From an uncultured Fusobacterium sp. (GTDB lineage: Bacteria; Fusobacteriota; Fusobacteriia; Fusobacteriales; Fusobacteriaceae), in the NCBI GenBank assembly GCA_900542625.1, contig UQOH01000025.1, forward strand, positions 1 through 25,598: a stretch of DNA of 25,598 bases, given 5' to 3'. The notes beneath the pieces were generated by a model that ran no database searches, was not told the origin of the DNA, and saw nothing but the letters and a program-made list of their open reading frames with translations. The position numbers and the translations under genes were made by a program. Shown here one piece after another: positions 23,544 through 25,598 of this stretch; position 1 is the first letter of the stretch; each line of letters opens with the position of its first letter.

Positions 23544-24794
23544 ATGGAAAAGTTAAAAAATCTTTTTGTAGATGACAGAGAAGTATACGATGCGATTGAA
23601 GCAGAGAGAAAAAGACAAAACGAAGGAATAGAGTTAATAGCCTCTGAAAATTTTGTTTCCCAGTCAGTTCTTGAAGCAGCAGGAAGCGTGATGACAAACA
23701 AATATGCAGAGGGATATCCTGACAAGAGATATTACGGTGGCTGTGAATGTGTTGATATAGTTGAAAAGCTGGCAATAGAAAGAGCCAAAAAAATATTTGA
23801 TGTAAAATATGTAAATGTTCAGCCCCATTCAGGTTCACAAGCAAATATGGGAGTATATAAAGCTCTTTTAAATCTTGGAGATGTAGTTCTTGGAATGAGA
23901 TTAGATCATGGAGGACATCTTACACACGGAAAAAATGTAAACTTTTCAGGAAAAGATTACAAAGTATATTCTTACAGCGTGAGAAAAGATAATGAATATA
24001 TTGATTATGATGAAGTTGAAAAACTTGCTATGGAAATAAAACCAAAACTTATAATTGCCGGTGCAAGTGCATATCCAAGAGTAATAGATTTTAAAAAATT
24101 CAGAGAGATTGCAGATAAAGCAGGAGCATTATTAATGGTGGATATGGCTCACATTGCAGGACTTGTTGCAGCAGGTGAGCATCCTAGTCCGATTCCTTAT
24201 GCTCATGTTGTTACAACTACAACTCATAAAACTTTAAGAGGTCCAAGAGGCGGAGTTATAATGACAAATGACGAAGAGATAGCTAAAAAAATTGATAAAG
24301 CTATTTTTCCTGGAATTCAAGGAGGACCTTTAATGCATATAATAGCTGCAAAAGCTGTAGCATTTAAACAGGCTCTTTCTCCTGAATTTAAAGAATATCA
24401 GCATCAGATTATAAAAAATGCAAAAGTTCTGGCTGAAGTTCTGGAAAAAGGCGGATTAAGAATAGTAAGCGGAGGAACAGACAATCATATGATTCTGATT
24501 GATGTAAAATCTTCTAAGGGACTTACTGGAGCAGAAGTTGAAACTGCTCTTGGAAAAGCAGGAATTACAGTTAATAAAAACGGAATACCTTACGATACTG
24601 AAAAACCTATGGTAACAAGCGGAATAAGAATTGGATCTCCGGCAGTTACAACAAGAGGAATGAAAGAAAAAGAGATGGAAGAAATCGGAAAATTCATTCT
24701 TGAAACTATTGAGAATGTGCATAATGAAGAGAAACTTGCGGAGATAAAAGAAAAAGTTAAAGAACTTTGTCTGAAATTCCCTCTTTATGAGTAA
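23544..24794 (+). CDS. glyA: Serine hydroxymethyltransferase
   Basis: GlyA interconverts serine and glycine with tetrahydrofolate, the main source of one-carbon units. The 416 aa have the expected marks: LIASENFVS (31-39), NKYAEGYPDKRYYGGCE (52-68), VDMAHIAGLVAAG (199-211), the PLP lysine K229 in TTTTHKTLRGPRGG, and GTDNHMILIDV. Length is normal for the family. The ribosome-binding site is AGGAGG with an 8-nt spacer. Codon use is moderately biased. It appears to be its own transcription unit, possibly with readthrough into the repeat protein downstream. Confidence 0.97.
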   Translation: MEKLKNLFVDDREVYDAIEAERKRQNEGIELIASENFVSQSVLEAAGSVMTNKYAEGYPDKRYYGGCECVDIVEKLAIERAKKIFDVKYVNVQPHSGSQANMGVYKALLNLGDVVLGMRLDHGGHLTHGKNVNFSGKDYKVYSYSVRKDNEYIDYDEVEKLAMEIKPKLIIAGASAYPRVIDFKKFREIADKAGALLMVDMAHIAGLVAAGEHPSPIPYAHVVTTTTHKTLRGPRGGVIMTNDEEIAKKIDKAIFPGIQGGPLMHIIAAKAVAFKQALSPEFKEYQHQIIKNAKVLAEVLEKGGLRIVSGGTDNHMILIDVKSSKGLTGAEVETALGKAGITVNKNGIPYDTEKPMVTSGIRIGSPAVTTRGMKEKEMEEIGKFILETIENVHNEEKLAEIKEKVKELCLKFPLYE

Positions 24795-24850
24795 TAAAAA
24801 TATTGAATAAATATTTTTGTACTGTTGTCAAAATAACAGGAGGAGATCTC

Positions 24851-25552
24851 ATGAAATTAAAAATAGTTTTAAGTATTGTGCTGTTAGCTGTACTGTCTTT
24901 GGGAACTTATATTTATCAAAATAGATATTCGCTTTTTAAGTATCTCCCTGCCATTGAGAATGAGGAACAGTTAAAAAACTTAAATGGAAAAATATATGAT
25001 AAAAATGGAAAGCCTTTTACTGGAAGAATGAAAGAAATTAATGAAGAATATATGGAGATATATTCTTACAAAGACGGAGAATTACATGGACTGGATGTTA
25101 TTTATTATAATAATCATGTAAAAGAAATAGGACACTGGAAAAATGGAAAACAAAATGGACTTTTTCAGATGTTTACAGAAACTGGAATTCTTGTGGATAA
25201 TGCTTTATTTAAAAATGGTGAAAGAGACGGACTTACTGAACAGTTTTATAGTGACAATGGAAAATTAAGAATATCTGTAAATTATAAAAATGGGGTTCTT
25301 CATGGAGAATATAAACAATTTTATGAAAATGGGAATATTTATGCAGAAACTTACTATAATGAAGGAGTAATAAATGGTAATTTTAAAGATTACTATGAAA
25401 ATGGTGTTTTAAGATTTGCAGGAGAATATAAAAATGGACTGCAGGATGGAACATGGAAATATTATACAGAAAATAAAATTTTAAAATCTATTATAGAATA
25501 CCAAAATGGGGAGTTCATAGAGCAACAAAATTTTGATGAAGAAGAAAATTAA
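24851..25552 (+). CDS. Membrane-anchored MORN/YwqK-like repeat protein
   Basis: From the preferred ATG the protein has 233 aa. Residues 3-22 form an uncleaved signal anchor (LKIVLSIVLLAVLSLGTYIY) with no lipobox. From about 45 to 222 it consists of about eight degenerate 22-25-residue repeats of the form Y-K-N-G-x-x-x-G-x-x-x-x-Y-x-E-N-G-x-L, for example KNGVLHGEYKQFYENGNIY. This is the toxin-antitoxin system YwqK-family antitoxin / MORN-like repeat, common in Fusobacterium and Bacteroidetes. The 'antitoxin' name comes from B. subtilis YwqK beside a polymorphic toxin; no toxin is next to this gene, so function is unknown. A longer in-frame start at 24803 exists, but AGGAGGAG lies 4 nt before 24851 and the anchor begins there. 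Confidence 0.8.
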   Translation: MKLKIVLSIVLLAVLSLGTYIYQNRYSLFKYLPAIENEEQLKNLNGKIYDKNGKPFTGRMKEINEEYMEIYSYKDGELHGLDVIYYNNHVKEIGHWKNGKQNGLFQMFTETGILVDNALFKNGERDGLTEQFYSDNGKLRISVNYKNGVLHGEYKQFYENGNIYAETYYNEGVINGNFKDYYENGVLRFAGEYKNGLQDGTWKYYTENKILKSIIEYQNGEFIEQQNFDEEEN

Positions 25553-25571
25553 TTTTTGGATAGAAGAACCC

Positions 25572-25592
25572 ATATTTCGGATGAAATATTTT
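25572..25592 (+). terminator. Possible weak terminator after the repeat protein
   Basis: ATATTTC (25572-25578) pairs with GAAATAT (25583-25589) across GGAT, followed by TTT. The stem is short and AT-rich; low confidence. Confidence 0.25.
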
Positions 25593-25598
25593 GATTAA

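Noticed and set aside
24796..24818. AAAAATATT/AATATTTTT hairpin after glyA as a terminator
   Set aside because: The stem has no G-C pair and should be unstable; it may only weaken readthrough.
24803..24850. Upstream ATG for the YwqK-like protein
   Set aside because: It adds 16 residues before a clean signal anchor and has no ribosome-binding site; AGGAGGAG lies directly before 24851.

Overview
The window is AT-rich, uses AGA almost exclusively for arginine, and encodes a Gram-negative (diderm) bacterium that also carries Firmicute-like parts. It has an FplA-type outer-membrane patatin autotransporter, an OmpH/Skp-like periplasmic protein, and a FtsI-type penicillin-binding protein with a PASTA domain. 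This combination, together with EarP-type EF-P modification, points to Fusobacteriota, most likely genus Fusobacterium. I cannot assign a species from sequence alone. Nearly all of the window is core chromosome; I see no phage, insertion sequence, CRISPR array, rRNA or tRNA.

Layout. 1-1277: the 3' part of earP and then efp (EF-P and its arginine rhamnosyltransferase), closed by an intrinsic terminator. 1288-2630: a class V aminotransferase behind a palindrome and an extended -10 promoter, ending in a strong terminator. 2660-7154: a long operon pnp-rimO-pgsA-yggT, driven by a good promoter whose transcript starts at the base of a ~100-nt hairpin in the pnp leader. 7241-9879: rsmH, a small FtsL-like protein and a 23S rRNA uracil methyltransferase, ending in a terminator shared with the convergent ompH-like gene (9944-10402, minus). 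10569-16887: a run of ftsI-type PBP, priA, def, an FtsB/DivIC-like gene and glpX. 16894-17796: two related inverted-repeat elements bracket a small membrane-protein gene. 17820-22701 (minus): the operon cca-aroA-fplA. 22790-25552: a sirtuin, glyA and a membrane-anchored MORN/YwqK-like repeat protein.

Functional themes. Translation and RNA metabolism dominate: EF-P and EarP, PNPase, RimO (S12 methylthiolation), RsmH, RlmD, peptide deformylase and CCA-adding enzyme. Cell envelope and division parts are scattered among them: PgsA, YggT, FtsL-like, FtsI, FtsB-like, OmpH and FplA. The rsmH-ftsL pair and ftsI look like fragments of a dispersed division and cell wall (dcw) cluster.

The signals least explained by gene content are non-coding. 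One is the pnp leader hairpin, which parallels the RNase III/PNPase autoregulatory leader of Enterobacteria. The other is a family of small AT-rich inverted-repeat elements: one 163-bp copy, one 54-bp internally shortened copy, and probable remnants near 2500-2630 and 7155-7194. Promoters share an extended -10 (TGNTATAAT or TGNTATACT). Three start sites were moved from the longest-ORF choice using Shine-Dalgarno spacing (8223, 20132 and 24851), and one, priA, remains ambiguous.
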